DNA of 64,000 nt from Palaemon carinicauda. Its lineage: Eukaryota > Arthropoda > Malacostraca > Decapoda > Palaemonidae. The DNA lies in contig NC_090743.1 of the NCBI RefSeq assembly GCF_036898095.1, positions 24,093,926-24,157,925 of the forward strand, read 5' to 3'. The notes under the pieces are model-generated. The model searched no databases. It had not been told where the DNA came from and saw only the letters and a list, made by a program, of their open reading frames with translations. Positions 22,451 through 32,411 of the stretch are shown piece after piece. The first letter of the stretch is position 1, and every line of letters begins with the position of its first letter. A program made the position numbers and the translations under genes.

Positions 22451-22834
22451 CTGTTTGGACAAAAAAATTTTTTTACATATGTCATTTTTAACATATTTTC
22501 TTGGATTCTAAACTGAACCATCATTAAACACAAGCTACAATCTACTACTAGAGGAACAAATGAACCAACTGAATTTAATATAATTATGCTCACAGGCATC
22601 AAACATACACAAGTTAATTTTAGTCAAAAGACTAGAACTGAAACAGTAGTATAATTTGTCAAACATTGTTACACTCCAAAAATACAGCATACTTTTTCTG
22701 GGATAAGAAACAATCATTAAAAAATCACATTGCAGTAAGACAACTGTATATATATCATATATATCTGCAGAAACTCAACATAAACCTAACTTGCAAAATG
22801 TTATTTTCCTTAGTAAAATAAATTTTTGAATATA

Positions 22835-22994
22835 CTTACCCGGTGATCATGTAGCTGCAGCTCTGCTGCCCGACAGAAAAAACCTACGGGCGGGATACGC
22901 CAGCGATCGCTATACAGGTGGGGGTGTACAACAACAGCGCCATCTGTCGAGTAGGTACTCCAGTACTTCTTGTCAACAAAGAACCAATTTTCTC
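22835..22994 (+). repeat. DIRS-A copy 1 inverted repeat, 3' side
   Basis: 160 bp, reverse complement of 29096-29255 with no mismatch that I can find. It contains the palindrome AGCGATCGCT at 22902-22911 and GCGCCATCTG at 22937-22946. Confidence 0.93.
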
Positions 22995-23042
22995 CTCGGT
23001 CCACTGGGTCTCTATGGGGAGGAAGGGAGGGTCCTTTAATTC

Positions 23043-23132
23043 ATGATCACCGGGTAAGTATATTCAAAAATTTATTTTACTAAGGAAAATAACATTTTTC
23101 AATATTAATCTTACCCGGTGATCATGTAGCTG
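23043..23132 (+). repeat. DIRS-A copy 1 internal complementary region
   Basis: 23043 to about 23098 is the reverse complement of the outermost left end (22796-22850). About 23099-23132 is the reverse complement of the outermost right end (29236-29270). The join has a run of T, matching the A-runs at both ends. Confidence 0.92.
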
Positions 23133-23535
23133 ATTCACACCCAGGGGGGTGGGTGGAGACCAGCATACATGTTAACATAAGAAGCTAAGTATCCCGTATT
23201 TCATTTTAGCAGTTATTCAAAATAACAGACATAAAATTAATAAGTACCTGGTAAGGAAGTCGACTTGAACCATTACTCTGCCTTTTTAAGTACGTCTTCC
23301 TTACTGAGCCTCGCGATCCTCTTAGGATGCTGAGCGACTCCTAGGTGCTGAAGTATGAAGGGCTGCAACCCATACTAAAGGACCTCATCACAACCTCTAA
23401 TCTAGGCGCTTCTCAAGAAAGAATTTGACCACCCGCCAAATCAACCAGGATGTGAAAGGCTTCTTAGCCTTCCGTACAACCCAAAAACAACAATAAAAAG
23501 CATTTCAAGAGAAAGATTAAAAAAATGTTATGGGA

Positions 23536-24729
23536 TTATGGGAATGTAGTGGTTGAGCCCTCACCTACTACTGCACTCGCTGCTACGAATGGTCCCAGGG
23601 TGTAGCAGTTCTCGTAAAGAGACTGGACATCTTTAAGGTAAAATGATGCGAACACTGACTTGCTTCTCCAATAGGTTGCATCCATTACACTCTGCAGAGA
23701 TCTGTTTTGTTTGAAGGCCACTGAAGTAGCGACAGCTCTAACTTCATGTGTCCTTACCTTCAGCAAAGCATGGTCTTCCTCATTCAGATGAGAATGGGCT
23801 TCTCTAATCAAAAGTCTGATGTAATAAGAAACTGCATTCTTCGACATCGGTAAAGCAGCTTTTTTAATAGAACACCATAAAGCTTCTGATTGTCCTCGTA
23901 ATGGCTTCGTACGTCTTAAATAGTACTTAAGAGCTCTTACTGGGCATAGTACTCTCTCTTGTTCGTTTCCAACCAAACTGGACAGACTTGGAATCTCGAA
24001 CGATTTGGGCCAAGGACGAGAAGGGACTTCGTTTTTAGCTAAAAAACCAAGCTGTAAGGAACATGTAGCCGTTTCAGATGTAAATCCTATGTTCCTGCTG
24101 AAGGCGTGTATCTCACTGACTCTTTTAGCTGTTGCTAAGCAAACGAGGAAAAGAGTCTTCAAAGTGAGATCTTTAAAAGAGGCTGATTGAAGCGGTTCGA
24201 ACCTTGCTGACATCAGGAACCTTAAAACCACGTCTAAGTTCCAACCTGGTGTGGCTAACCGACGCTCCTTTGAGGTCTCAAAAGACTTAAGGAGGTCCTG
24301 TAGATCTTTGTTGTTGGAAAGATCTAAGCCTCTGTGGCGGAAGACTGCTGCCAACATGCTTCTGTAACCTTTGATCGTAGGAGCTGATAGGGATCTTACC
24401 TTCCTTAGGTGTAAAAGGAAGTCAGCTATCTGCGTTACAGAGGTACTGGTTGAGGATACTGAATTCGCCTTGCACCAGCTTCGGAAGACTTCCCATTTTG
24501 ACTGGTAGACCTTGAGAGTGGATGTCCTCCTTGCTCTGGCAATCGCTCTGGCTGCCTCCTTCGAAAAGCCTCTAGCTCTTGAGAGTCTTTCGATAGTCTG
24601 AAGGCAGTCAGACGAAGAGCGTGGAGGCTTGGGTGTACCTTCTTTACGTGCGGCTGACGCAGAAGGTCCACTCTTAGAGGAAGAGTCCTGGGAACGTCTA
24701 CTAGCCATTGCAGTACCTCGGTGAACCAT
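23536..24729 (-). CDS. DIRS-A copy 1 tyrosine recombinase (intact)
   Basis: A 397-residue tyrosine recombinase, expected to insert the circular element DNA into the chromosome. A Ser/Lys-rich N-terminus (1-40) precedes the helical core-binding domain (about 45-155; TLKVYQSKWEVFRSWCK, TIKGYRSMLAAVF). The catalytic domain keeps Arg203 (AKRVSEIHA), His328 and Arg331 (THEVRAVA), Trp354 and the nucleophile Tyr364 (ASFYLKDV). The start Met is at 24729, inside the pol frame, so the ORF overlaps the pol end by 295 bp in another frame. Translation may need its own initiation or a frameshift; the sequence does not tell which. Copies at 31274-32411 and 54703-55900 are broken. Confidence 0.92.
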   Translation of the reverse strand: MVHRGTAMASRRSQDSSSKSGPSASAARKEGTPKPPRSSSDCLQTIERLSRARGFSKEAARAIARARRTSTLKVYQSKWEVFRSWCKANSVSSTSTSVTQIADFLLHLRKVRSLSAPTIKGYRSMLAAVFRHRGLDLSNNKDLQDLLKSFETSKERRLATPGWNLDVVLRFLMSARFEPLQSASFKDLTLKTLFLVCLATAKRVSEIHAFSRNIGFTSETATCSLQLGFLAKNEVPSRPWPKSFEIPSLSSLVGNEQERVLCPVRALKYYLRRTKPLRGQSEALWCSIKKAALPMSKNAVSYYIRLLIREAHSHLNEEDHALLKVRTHEVRAVATSVAFKQNRSLQSVMDATYWRSKSVFASFYLKDVQSLYENCYTLGPFVAASAVVGEGSTTTFP

Positions 24730-26584
24730 TCTCTCGCGGGCCAGAGGGGAGCAACCAACGTCAACCTTGTCCCTTCATGAGAGGCGAAATTCTGCAGTAC
24801 CTTGTTGACAATCTTGAACGGGGGGAACGCATAAAGGTCTAGATGGGACCAATCCAGAAGAAAGGCATCTACGTGAACTGCTGCTGGGTCCGGAATCGGT
24901 GAGCAATAATTTGGGAGCCTCTTGGTCATCGAGGTAGCGAACAGATCTATGGTGGGCTGACCCCACAGGGCCCATAGTCTGTTGCAAACATTCTTGTGAA
25001 GGGTCCATTCTGTAGGGATGATCTGACCCTTCCGGCTGAGGCGGTCTGCCATGACATTCATGTCGCCTTGAATGAACCTCGTTACAAGCGAAATCTTTCG
25101 ATCTCTTGACCAGGTGAGGAGGTCCCTTGCGATCTCGAACAACGTCATCGAATGAGTCCCTCCTTGCTTGGAGATGTACGCCAAGGCTGTAGTGTTGTCG
25201 GAGTTCACCTCCACCACCTTGCCTAGAAGGAGGGACTTGAAGCTTCTCAAGGCCAGATGAACTGCCAGTAGCTCCTTGCAGTTGATGTGTAGTGCTCTTT
25301 GATCCGGATTCCACGTGCCCGAGCATTCCCGACCGTCCAGTGTCGCACCCCAGCCCGTGTCCGATGCGTCCGAGAAGAGAAGGTGGTCGGGGGTCTGAAC
25401 AGCCAGTGGTAGACCTTCCTTGAGAAGAATGTTGTCCTTCCACCAAGTCAGTGCAGACTTCATCTCTTCGGATATAGGAACTGAGACCGCTTCTAGCGTC
25501 ATGTCCTTTCTCCAGTGAGCAGCTAGGTGATACTGAAGGGGTCGGAGGTGGAGTCTCCCTAACGCGATGAACTGGTCCAGCGATGAAAGCGTCCCTATTA
25601 GACTCATCCACTGTCTGACTGAACATCGGTTCCTTTTCAGCATGCTCTGGATGCATTCTTGGGCTTGACTGATTCTGGGGGCCGACGGAAAAGCCCGAAA
25701 AGCTTGACTCTGAATCTCCATACCTAGATAGACTATAGTTTGGGATGGGACGAGTTGGGACTTTTCTATATTGACCAGGAGACCCAATTCCTTGGTCAGA
25801 TCCATAGTCCATTTGAGATTCTCCAGACAGCGACGACTTGACGCAGCTCTTAAAAGCCAGTCGTCCAAATAGAGGGAGGCTCTGATGTCTGCTAAATGCA
25901 GGAATTTGGCAATATTCCTCATCAGTTTGGTAAACACTAGAGGTGCCGTGCTTAGGCCAAAGCACAGGGCTTGGAACTGGTAAACCACCTTCCCAAAGAC
26001 GAACCTTAGGAAAGGTTGGGAATCTGGGTGGATGGGGACGTGAAAGTACGCGTCCTTTAGGTCTAACGAGACCATCCAGTCTTCCTTCCTGACCGATGCT
26101 AGCACCGACTTCGTCGTCTCCATGGTGAACGTCTGCTTGGTGACAAAGACATTTAGAGCACTGACGTCCAGCACCGGTCTCCACCCTCCTGTCTTCTTCG
26201 CTACTAAGAAGAGACGGTTGTAGAAGCCCGGGGATTGATGGTCCCGGACAATGACTACCGCTCCCTTTTGTAGCAAGAGAGACACCTCTTGCTGTAAAGC
26301 TAGCCTCTTGTCCTCCTCTCTGTACCTGGGAGAGAGGTCGATGGGAGTTGTTGCTAGAGGGGGCTTGCGCAAGAATGGAATCCTGTACCCCTCTCTGAGC
26401 AACTTCACAGACTGTGCGTCTGCACCCGTTCTCCCAGGCCTGCCAGTAGTTCTTGAGCCTGGCTCCCACTGCTGTCTGGAGAAGATGGCCGTCAGACTCT
26501 GCCTTTTGAGGACTTGGAACCCTTCTTCTTTTTGCCACGTTGACTATCGGCACGGGTACCTCCTCTGCTGGAGGTTCTGCCACG
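24435..26584 (-). pseudogene. DIRS-A copy 1 pol: RT, RNase H, methyltransferase-like (one frameshift)
   Basis: Open from Met at 26408 to 24435 (657 residues). Domains: RT about 50-230, with SLDLKDAYFHVPIHP (first Asp at 116) and YLDD at 180-183; RNase H about 343-460, with Asp347, Glu379, Asp404 and Asp455 in MADRLSR; then a methyltransferase-like region 485-570 with TIDLFATSMTK and YAFPPF. Compared with copy 2, the homologous start lies at 26584 but is GTG (Val) rather than ATG, and one base is missing near 26430, so about 50 N-terminal residues are out of frame. The homologous start overlaps gag by 93 bp. Confidence 0.88.
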
Positions 26585-28888
26585 AAAGGGCGGAATGAAC
26601 CTAGACGCTGGTGTGTCCATCCTAGGTCTAGGCACGGAAGGTAAAGCTGTGACTTTACGTGCGGATGACGCCACCAGGTCATGGGTATCTTTCTGGATCA
26701 ACGAGGCGGCAATCCCCTTGATCAGCTCTTCAGGAAAGAGACACTTGGATAGCGGAGCAAACATCAGCTCTGACTTCTGACATGGTGTGATCCCCGCCGA
26801 CAAGAAGGAGCAAAGGTGATCTCGCTTCTTAAGAACTCCAGACACGAAAGAAGCCGCAAGCTCGCCAGACCCATCCCGAATGGCTTTGTCCATGCATGAC
26901 ATGATGAGCATGGCAGAGTCCTTATCCGAAGGGGAGGTCTTTCTGCTCAACGCTCCCAAACACCAGTCCAGGAAGTTGAAGATCTCAAACGCACGGAAAA
27001 CTCCCTTCAAAAGATGGTCCATGTCCGAAAAGGTCCAGCAAATCTTGGAGCGTCTCATAGCCAGTCTGCGGGGAGAGTCTACCAGACTTGAGAAGTCGCC
27101 CTGGGCAGAGGCAGGAACTCCCAAGCCGAGAACTTCTCCCGTGGCATACCAGACGCTAGATTTGGAAGCAAGCTTGGTCGGGGGAAAGATGAAGGATGTC
27201 TTCCCAAGTTGCTTCTTGGCCTGCAACCACTCTCCCAGTACCCTTAAAGCTCTCTTGGATGAGCGCGCGAGTACGAGCTTCGTAAAGGCAGGAGCTGCTG
27301 ACTGCATGCCTAAAGCGAACTCAGAGGGAGGTGAGCGTGGGGCTGCAGACACAAACTGGTCCGGATACAACTCCTTAAACAGGGCAAGGACTTTCCTAAA
27401 GTCTAAGGAGGGAGGCGTAGTCTTGGGTTCATCTATGTCGGAGTGTTGATCGTCCAAATGCGCAGCTTCGTCGTCATCAGAGATTCCTTCATCCGAATGC
27501 TGAGGAGGAAGCGGCAAAGGAGGAGAAGAAAGCTGAACGGCTGAATCCGGCAGCACGGGTGCATGCGTAGCTGCACTGGATCCAACATCATGCCGCTGCT
27601 GGTCAGTCTGAGAGCTGGCAACAACAAAAGCGGAGTGGTGGTGCGTGGTGGGGACTGCCATGGGTTGCGGAGACTGCCGCATTGCGTCAAAACACGGCAG
27701 CTTGACAGCACCTTCCCACTGCTGATGCGGTAGCTCACGCATGTCAACGGAGGGTGCCGCACGTCGGCTAACGTCAACATGCGTCTGGCAGGGTCGACTG
27801 CGCATCGGTGGTGGAGCTCTCACAGCCGGAGTGTGGGAGCAGGCAGCCGCAGTGTCAGCTGAGCGCACAACCGTGGCAGGTTGTAGGTTAACGGGTGCAG
27901 CGTCAACCTTCTCAGCACGATACTCCTGCATGAAGGAAGCTAGCTGAGTCTGCATAGACTGCAGCAAAGACCACTTAGGGTCTACAGCGGTTGGTGCGGC
28001 AACAGACGGAGTGATTGCCTGCTGCGGAACCACTCTACCTCTCTTGGGAGGTGTGCAGTCTTCGGAAGACTGAGGCGAGTCCGAACTGACCCAGTGGCTA
28101 CACCTGGGCCGTTGGACTCGCTCGGAAGGGACCTTGCGCTTGAGAGGTCGTGAGACCTTGGTCCAGCGTTTCTGCCGAGAAACTTCTTCCGCAGACGAGG
28201 AATGAATGGGCTCACTCGTCTGTTTGTGGGTGGGACGATCTCTGCAAGATACGTCCGCAACCACTGAGGGTACATCTGTACGCTGATCAAGGCCTGTCGA
28301 ACCCTTTGGTCCTTCGACATTGCTTCTACCCTGGGCTTGGGAGCTTGCAAGAGGTCCCGGACTGGGAGGACGACTGGCACGAACAGATGCATCCTCATGC
28401 GTAACACTGACACTTTTCACAGCACTTGCACTCACTACACTTCCCACTGCACTTTCCTCCTTCAACTCTTTGACGTCAGCCAAGAGTTGATTGCGGTCAT
28501 TCGCTAATGACTCAACTCTGTCACCAAGAGCCTGAATGGCACGCATCATGTCCGCCATCGAGGGTTGCTGAGAGCTAGTAGAAGGGTCGGGTGTAACCAC
28601 TACAGGGGAAGGAATAGGTTGTGGGGCATGGGGAGAGGAAAAATCAAAAGAGCGAGACGAACTCCTCCTGATCCTATCCTTCTCTAGCCTACGTGCATTC
28701 TTAAGGAATTCTTGAAAATCGAATTCCGAAAGCCCAGCGCATTCCTCACATCGATCTTCCAATTGACAGGCTTTACCCCTACAATTGGAACAAACGGTGT
28801 GAGGATCAATAGAGGCCTTCGGAAGACGCCTAGAACAGTCCCTAGCGCTACACTGCCTGTACTTGGGGACTTGAGTAGGGTCAGACAT
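26492..28888 (-). CDS. DIRS-A copy 1 gag (intact)
   Basis: A 798-residue gag-like protein, the expected structural partner of the element RNA. It starts MSDPTQVPKYRQC and has an N-terminal cysteine cluster (C13, C18, C33, C36, C41, C47, C50; spacing C-x4-C-x14-C-x2-C-x4-C-x5-C-x2-C). A Ser/Pro-rich variable region with recurring Val-Asp follows (about 60-520), including an acidic stretch DEGISDDDEAAHLDDQHSD. A more conserved helical domain comes next (about 500-740), then an Arg/Gly/Lys-rich tail (SRGGTRADSQRGKKKKGSK). There is no CCHC knuckle. Gag function is inferred from position; I do not recognise it as any host protein. Confidence 0.82.
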   Translation of the reverse strand: MSDPTQVPKYRQCSARDCSRRLPKASIDPHTVCSNCRGKACQLEDRCEECAGLSEFDFQEFLKNARRLEKDRIRRSSSRSFDFSSPHAPQPIPSPVVVTPDPSTSSQQPSMADMMRAIQALGDRVESLANDRNQLLADVKELKEESAVGSVVSASAVKSVSVTHEDASVRASRPPSPGPLASSQAQGRSNVEGPKGSTGLDQRTDVPSVVADVSCRDRPTHKQTSEPIHSSSAEEVSRQKRWTKVSRPLKRKVPSERVQRPRCSHWVSSDSPQSSEDCTPPKRGRVVPQQAITPSVAAPTAVDPKWSLLQSMQTQLASFMQEYRAEKVDAAPVNLQPATVVRSADTAAACSHTPAVRAPPPMRSRPCQTHVDVSRRAAPSVDMRELPHQQWEGAVKLPCFDAMRQSPQPMAVPTTHHHSAFVVASSQTDQQRHDVGSSAATHAPVLPDSAVQLSSPPLPLPPQHSDEGISDDDEAAHLDDQHSDIDEPKTTPPSLDFRKVLALFKELYPDQFVSAAPRSPPSEFALGMQSAAPAFTKLVLARSSKRALRVLGEWLQAKKQLGKTSFIFPPTKLASKSSVWYATGEVLGLGVPASAQGDFSSLVDSPRRLAMRRSKICWTFSDMDHLLKGVFRAFEIFNFLDWCLGALSRKTSPSDKDSAMLIMSCMDKAIRDGSGELAASFVSGVLKKRDHLCSFLSAGITPCQKSELMFAPLSKCLFPEELIKGIAASLIQKDTHDLVASSARKVTALPSVPRPRMDTPASRFIPPFRGRTSSRGGTRADSQRGKKKKGSKSSKGRV

Positions 28889-29095
28889 CTTGAATTAGTC
28901 AAAGGGGGAAATCCAAAATCTATCCAAGTCGTCAACAAATAATCCAAAATCTAATCAATAAAGCTTGATAAGGTATTGATGATAACTCCTGTACAGCGAA
29001 AGCTAATAACTAGAGAGAATACATCACCAAAAAGCGTGAAAATCAACTCCAGAAACAACAGCGTATCAAGTAGGTCTTGCCGGTGGCACGACAGA

Positions 29096-29255
29096 GAGAA
29101 AATTGGTTCTTTGTTGACAAGAAGTACTGGAGTACCTACTCGACAGATGGCGCTGTTGTTGTACACCCCCACCTGTATAGCGATCGCTGGCGTATCCCGC
29201 CCGTAGGTTTTTTCTGTCGGGCAGCAGAGCTGCAGCTACATGATCACCGGGTAAG
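29096..29255 (-). repeat. DIRS-A copy 1 inverted repeat, 5' side
   Basis: Partner of 22835-22994, identical by eye. Gag starts about 200 bp inside it. Confidence 0.93.
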
Positions 29256-29270
29256 ATTAATATTGAAAAA

Positions 29271-29898
29271 CCTATTTACCAAGACCCCTATATAACCTGA
29301 AGCACAGAATCTAATTTCTCCTAAGATCAATAAGCACGTCACAAACTTATTCTAAAAAATGCTTATCACCATATCAGTTATAAATTTTAAATAGCAAATA
29401 TTTTTATTCGGATTGGTGGATTGACAGAATTTTCGCTGAGGCCAGAGAGGCAATTCAGTGTCAAGTGAAAGTGAAGGAAAATCTGGGAGTTACACTTTTA
29501 AGTAAAATTTAAGAGAGGTTGAACAATAAGACAGAAGAAAGTCAGCAGAAATTGAGTTAAAGTAAATGACTAAAAAGTTGATCCATTATCAATGTCTCCA
29601 GTACACTACAGTATTGAATAATCTGACAACTTTCAGGACTGGTTTTATGAATTTGGGCCATTAAGCCTGGCACTGGGGCTTGGGAGGACCATTAGCACCA
29701 GCCAAGAAATTTCAAAAAGAAAATTAAAAAAATTTATAAAATGACTGCTAAAAGAATAATAAATGTAATTGTAAATAACTTATATTAAAATTATCATAAA
29801 AAAGTTCAATGATTATTCCTGGTAGTAGTTATAATTTTACATTGCAAGGCTACATTTTATCAAATGCTTTACAATAGGCACAGTAACATTTCTTTATA
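29271..29898. other. ADPRS intron between DIRS-A copy 1 and the Tigger-like element
   Basis: AT-rich, about 630 bp. Nothing recognised. Confidence 0.4.
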
Positions 29899-30562
29899 CA
29901 GGTATACCTCGGTTAACGTCGTTTCAAGTTAAGTTGGTTTCGAGTTTACGTCGGTTGTCAAAATTAATACATGGGAAAATAAAAATCAAGTTTCGAGTTA
30001 TATCGTTTGACTTTCCGTCTGGCCGCTATTAGTATTGAAGTCATAATATCACTAAGACAGTGTTAAAAATACATAAAACATGTTATTTTACAACAAATAA
30101 GAATTAAAGTAGATAAAATCATATGAAAATACTTACACTTACAGTAACGTTCACATAATTAACATACATCCTAGTAAAGAACTATGAAAACATGTGACTG
30201 TGATTTAGCGGTCTTTATAAGCTAAACAGTGGCATTTTCTGTGGTAGCTCAAATATCTAATACATTATTTGAAGCATTAATAGCACATAAAATTATATTA
30301 TTCTATAAAAATAAGAATAAAAGTATATAAAATCATATGAAAATACATGTTTGTACAGTATACAATTTTTTTTTAATTCAAAGTGAAACTAAACAATCAA
30401 CGATTACTTTATTATTTATGATTGTAATCAGCTGATTAAGACTATGAAGAATAACAAAGAACAATTTTACAGCATTCAATATAAATTACTAATGCAAATT
30501 ACATCAGAACCAATTTGTTATAAAAATGTTATTTTTATTAATAAAATAAATTTTTGAATATA

Positions 30563-30724
30563 CTTACCCGGTGATTATATAAGCTGCAGCTCTGCTGCCC
30601 GACAGAAAAACTCTACGTTCAAAATACGCCAGCGATCGCTATGCAGGTAGGGGGTGTACATCAACAGCGCCATCTGTCGAGCAGGTACTCAGTACTCAAT
30701 GTAAACACAGAACTCAATTTTCTC
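30563..30724 (+). repeat. DIRS-A copy 2 inverted repeat, 3' side
   Basis: 162 bp, pairs with 36821-36982 with a single visible mismatch near its outer end. Contains AGCGATCGCT and GCGCCATCTG. Confidence 0.93.
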
Positions 30725-30770
30725 CTCGGTCCACTGGGTCTCTATTGGGGAGGAAGGGAGGGTCCTTTAA

Positions 30771-30863
30771 TATATAATCACCGGGTAAGTATATTCAAAA
30801 ATTTATTTTATTAATAAAAATAACATTTTTCAATATTAAACTTAGCCGGTGATTATATAAGCT
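30771..30863 (+). repeat. DIRS-A copy 2 internal complementary region
   Basis: The first half carries CACCGGGTAAG, the complement of the left-end variant. The second half carries CTTAGCCGGTG, the right-end variant. Each half therefore copies its own end. Confidence 0.93.
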
Positions 30864-31273
30864 GATTCACATCCAGGGGGGTGGGTAGAGACCAGCATTA
30901 CTTGTTTACATTATTATGAGCTAAGTATTTTGTATTTCATTTTAGCAGTTATTCAAAATAACAAACATAAAATAAATAAGTACCTGGTAAGGAAGTCGAC
31001 TTGAACAATTACTCTGCCTTTTTAAGTACGTCTTCCTTACTGAGCCTCGCGATCCTCTTAGGATGCTGAGCGACTCCTAGGAGCTGAAGTATCAAGGGTT
31101 GCTACCCATACTAAAGGACCTCATCAAAACCTCTAATCTAGGCGCTTCTCAAGAAAAGAATTTGACCACCCGCCAAATCAACCAGGATGCGAAAGGCTTC
31201 TTAGCCTTCCGGACAACCCCAAAAAACAACAATAAAAAACATTTCAAGAGAAAGATTAAAAAAGGTTATGGAA

Positions 31274-32411
31274 TTAGGGGAATGTAGTGGTTGAGCCCTC
31301 ACCCACTACTGCACTCGCTGCTACGAATGGTCCCAGGGTGTAGCAGTTCTCGTAAAGAGACTGGACATCTTTAAGATAAAAAGACGCGAACACTGACTTG
31401 CTTCTCCAATAGGTTGCGTCCATTATACTCTGCAGAGATCTATTTTGTTTAAAGGCCACTGAAGTTGCGACAGCTCTAACTTCATGTGTCCTTACCTTCA
31501 GCAAAGCATGGTCTTCCTCATTCAGATGGGAATGAGCTTCTCGTATCAACAGTCTGATATAATAGGAAACTGCATTCTTTGACATAGGTAAAGAAGGTTT
31601 CTTAATAGCACACCATAAAGCTTCTGACTGTCCTCGTAAAGGTTTAGTTCGTCTTAAATAGAACTTAAGAGCTCTAACAGGGCATAAGACTCTTTCTAGT
31701 TCATTTCCAACCAAATTTGAAAGGCTTGGAAAGCTGTAAAGAACATGTAGCCGTTTCAGATGAAAATCCGATGTTCCTGCTGAAGGCGTGTATCTCACTG
31801 ACTCTTTTAGCTGTTGCTAAGCAAACGAGGAAAAGAGTCTTTAAAGTGAGATCTTTAAAGGAGGCTGATTGTAGTGGCTCGAACCTTTCTGACATAAGGA
31901 ATCTTAGTACCACGTCTAAATTCCAACCCGGTGTAGCCAAACGACGTTCCTTCGAGGTCTCAAAAGACTTAAGGAGGTCCTGTAGATCTTTGTTGTTAGA
32001 AAGATCTAAGCCTCTGTGACGGAAGACTGCTGCCAACATGCTTCTGTAACCTTTGATCGTGGGAGCTGAAAGAGATCTTTCCTTCCTCAGGTATAATAGG
32101 AAGTCAGCTATTTGGGTTACAGAGGTACTGGTTGAGGATACTGAAGCCGACTTGCACCAGTTTCGGAAGACTTCCCACTTCGACTGGTAGACTCTAAGAG
32201 TGGATGTCCTCCTTGCTCTAGCAATCGCCCTGGCTGCCTCCTTCGAAAAGCCTCTAGCTCTCGAGAGTCTTTCGATAGTCTGAAGGCAGTCAGACGAAGA
32301 GCGTGGAGGCCTGGGTGTACCTTCTTTACGTGTGGCTGACGTAGAAGGTCCACTCTTAGAGGAAGAGTTCTGGGAACGTCCACCAGCCATTGAAGTACCT
32401 CGGTGAACCAT
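31274..32411 (-). pseudogene. DIRS-A copy 2 tyrosine recombinase (deletion)
   Basis: Starts MVHRGTSMAGGRSQNSSSK at about 32411 and stays in frame through AKRVSEIHAFSRN. About 56 bp present in copy 1 are then missing near 31733-31740, shifting the frame. The C-terminal part (LERVLCPVRALKFYLRRT, THEVRAVATS, ASFYLKDV) is intact in the other frame down to 31274. Catalytic residues are all present but not in one frame. Confidence 0.88.

Larger units (their letters stand above)
22796..29270 (-). mobile_element. DIRS-like retrotransposon, family A copy 1 (almost intact)
   Basis: A 6.5-kb element in an ADPRS intron, coding in the same sense as the gene. It has 160-bp inverted repeats that are identical as far as I can see (22835-22994 and 29096-29255) and an internal complementary region at 23043-23132. 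Three overlapping frames encode gag, RT-RNase H-methyltransferase-like, and a tyrosine recombinase. Gag and recombinase are open throughout; pol has one frameshift near its start. The outer junctions are A-runs (AAAATG at 22795 and TTGAAAAAC at 29263). No LTRs, protease or DDE integrase. Probably recently active. Confidence 0.93.

Noticed and set aside
22796..23132. A DNA-transposon TIR pair or a simple large hairpin at the DIRS-A 3' end
   Set aside because: The second half of the inner region matches the far end of the element rather than the near one, which fits the DIRS internal complementary region.
24775..26682. A 635-codon minus-strand frame in DIRS-A copy 1
   Set aside because: Its first part is the true pol N-terminus, but after the frameshift near 26430 it reads pol in the wrong frame. 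No RT motif is in this frame.
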